A DNA stretch of 40,000 nucleotides from Dechloromonas sp. Dech2017 (GTDB taxonomy: Bacteria; Pseudomonadota; Gammaproteobacteria; Burkholderiales; Rhodocyclaceae). Position 1 is the first letter of the stretch. Each line of letters opens with the position of its first letter. The translations under genes and the position numbers were made by a program. The notes under the pieces were generated by a model that was not told the DNA's origin, did no database searches, and saw nothing but the letters and a program-made list of their open reading frames with translations. The stretch spans positions 1 through 40,000 of the forward strand of contig SSXW01000002.1 of the NCBI GenBank assembly GCA_009469585.1, read 5' to 3'. Positions 39,095-40,000 of this stretch are shown piece after piece.

Positions 39095-40000
39095 TTAGGC
39101 GATTGGTTTAATGGACGATTCAACTACCAAGGCATCTAGGTGTTCTATTGCGTCCCGCACGAAACTGTCTTCCGTAATAGCCCCTACAGCCTTGGCCTGC
39201 GACACCTCCCACTTCCGCTCTGCTGTTTCGGCAGGCGTATTCGACTCGTTCTTCGCAAGTTCGATTTTTAGCCGGAGACTCCGTCCGAAATAATCGCTCA
39301 AAGCCTGCTCGAGGCGTTCCGGGCTAGGTCTCATCTGCAAATGCGTTTTCGATGGCGCCAATCGCAGCAAACAATGCACCTCATCGATTTCGCGCAATTC
39401 ACAATTTTGGGCCAATTCTTTGGCAAGCCCTGACAAGGTGAGTTCGGCGACCAACCTATGCCAATCGACCACGCCCTCCGGCAAGGGCCTCTGCTGGACA
39501 TCAGCAGGGAAAGAGGAAGTTGGCGATGGTGCCACTTCCGCAACGGCAGCTCGGATATGAGGCTTGGCGAGTATGCCCGAGGCACCTCGGGCAGCAAGAC
39601 CGGCGTGCCCAACCACATCCGCAATCCTAGTCGGTCTAAATGCATACAAACGAAGCAATGTCATAAGAAACCCGGAATGGTCGTCCGGTGCGGATTGCAA
39701 CTCACGGCGCCCAGCGTTCACGATCTGGTAAGCCAATTGCACGAATTCGGCGGAAAACTGTTTAGCCAACTCCATCAATCGTTCGCCACCCGGCTCTTCA
39801 CCCAAGGCTGATGGAACAATCTGAGCCACCTGCAAGCGCGTCAGCAAAACGGCCAACTCCTGGAGGGCAGCTGAAAAAGAAAGACTACGCAAGGCGATAT
39901 CACTTGCGACTTGAAGCAGAGCCGAGCCATCCCCCTCATTAAGTGCATCAAGGATTGTGAACAGATAATCCTGACCAACAGTTCCCAGCATAGCCCTGAC
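39095..40000 (-). CDS. dnaX: DNA polymerase III subunit tau/gamma, C-terminal part
   Basis: Truncated by the right edge; the last 301 codons are seen. The first visible residues, [20 protein letters not shown], match the end of the DnaX AAA+ module and start of domain III (LRLYAFRPT near residue 115 of the fragment). A variable linker and tau-type C-terminal domain follow ([21 protein letters not shown]). The stop lies 14 bases before the ybaB start. Confidence 0.9.
   Translation of the reverse strand, partial: VRAMLGTVGQDYLFTILDALNEGDGSALLQVASDIALRSLSFSAALQELAVLLTRLQVAQIVPSALGEEPGGERLMELAKQFSAEFVQLAYQIVNAGRRELQSAPDDHSGFLMTLLRLYAFRPTRIADVVGHAGLAARGASGILAKPHIRAAVAEVAPSPTSSFPADVQQRPLPEGVVDWHRLVAELTLSGLAKELAQNCELREIDEVHCLLRLAPSKTHLQMRPSPERLEQALSDYFGRSLRLKIELAKNESNTPAETAERKWEVSQAKAVGAITEDSFVRDAIEHLDALVVESSIKPIA

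Noticed and set aside
1..40000. CRISPR array, tRNA, rRNA, insertion sequence or prophage genes
   Set aside because: I saw no regularly spaced repeats, no tRNA-like cloverleaf, and no transposase, integrase or phage protein among the supported genes.

Overview
The window is a GC-rich chromosomal segment from a betaproteobacterium. The protein families and gene order (CcoG, NarXL, Nas/Nrt nitrate assimilation, sspAB next to the cytochrome bc1 genes, dnaX-ybaB-recR) suggest Rhodocyclales, for example a relative of Dechloromonas, Azospira or Azoarcus. This placement is inferred from protein character, since there is no rRNA gene to confirm it. Genes are dense, mostly on the minus strand, and carry clear ribosome binding sites. 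I see no IS element, tRNA, rRNA or CRISPR array.

Layout. 1-3400: start of an exported protein, a sigma-54 enhancer-binding regulator, and divergent ccoG (cytochrome oxidase assembly). 3400-7200: alpha/beta hydrolase with a SLAC1/TDT-family transporter, and divergent pit with its DUF47/PhoU-like partner. 7200-9850: NarX-NarL nitrate/nitrite two-component system. 10000-19800: nitrate uptake and its control, comprising nrtA, nrtB, a fused double-ATPase NrtCD-like protein, nitrate sensor NasS, ANTAR antiterminator NasT, a small CbiX chelatase, a PP2C-Ser/Thr kinase fusion and a NarK/NasA-type transporter. 20200-24250: an unrelated block with an ECF sigma/cupin/cytochrome c/Tat ferritin-like operon, a secreted HExxH protein and a small secreted repeat protein. 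24600-34200: the second half of nitrate assimilation, comprising a second PP2C-kinase fusion, an FNT nitrite transporter, nirD, nirB, a YbiB/TrpD2-like gene and the nitrate reductase nasC. 34300-40000: housekeeping genes sspB, sspA, petCBA, recR, ybaB and the end of dnaX.

How it works together. Nitrate enters through NrtABC or NasA, is reduced by NasC to nitrite and by siroheme-containing NirBD to ammonium. CbiX probably serves siroheme synthesis, and NirC moves nitrite. The main finding is regulatory. I read four sigma-54 (-24/-12) promoters, in front of nasS-nrtABCD, nasA, nirBD and nasC. The nasA and nirB promoters have two NtrC-like sites 20 bp apart, and IHF-like sites lie between enhancer and promoter. 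Three of the four transcripts begin with a two-hairpin leader in which each hexanucleotide loop has A at position 1 and G at position 4, the signature of ANTAR-protein target RNAs. In the nasS leader the second hairpin overlaps an intrinsic terminator. A further two-hairpin element with the same loop signature lies inside the nirBD-nirC operon, without a promoter of its own. The operons thus appear to sense nitrogen limitation (NtrC/sigma-54) and nitrate (NasS-NasT antitermination) in series. Two membrane-anchored phosphatase-kinase fusions each follow a nitrate or nitrite transporter and a terminator, so a phosphorylation layer on transport or reduction is plausible but unproven.
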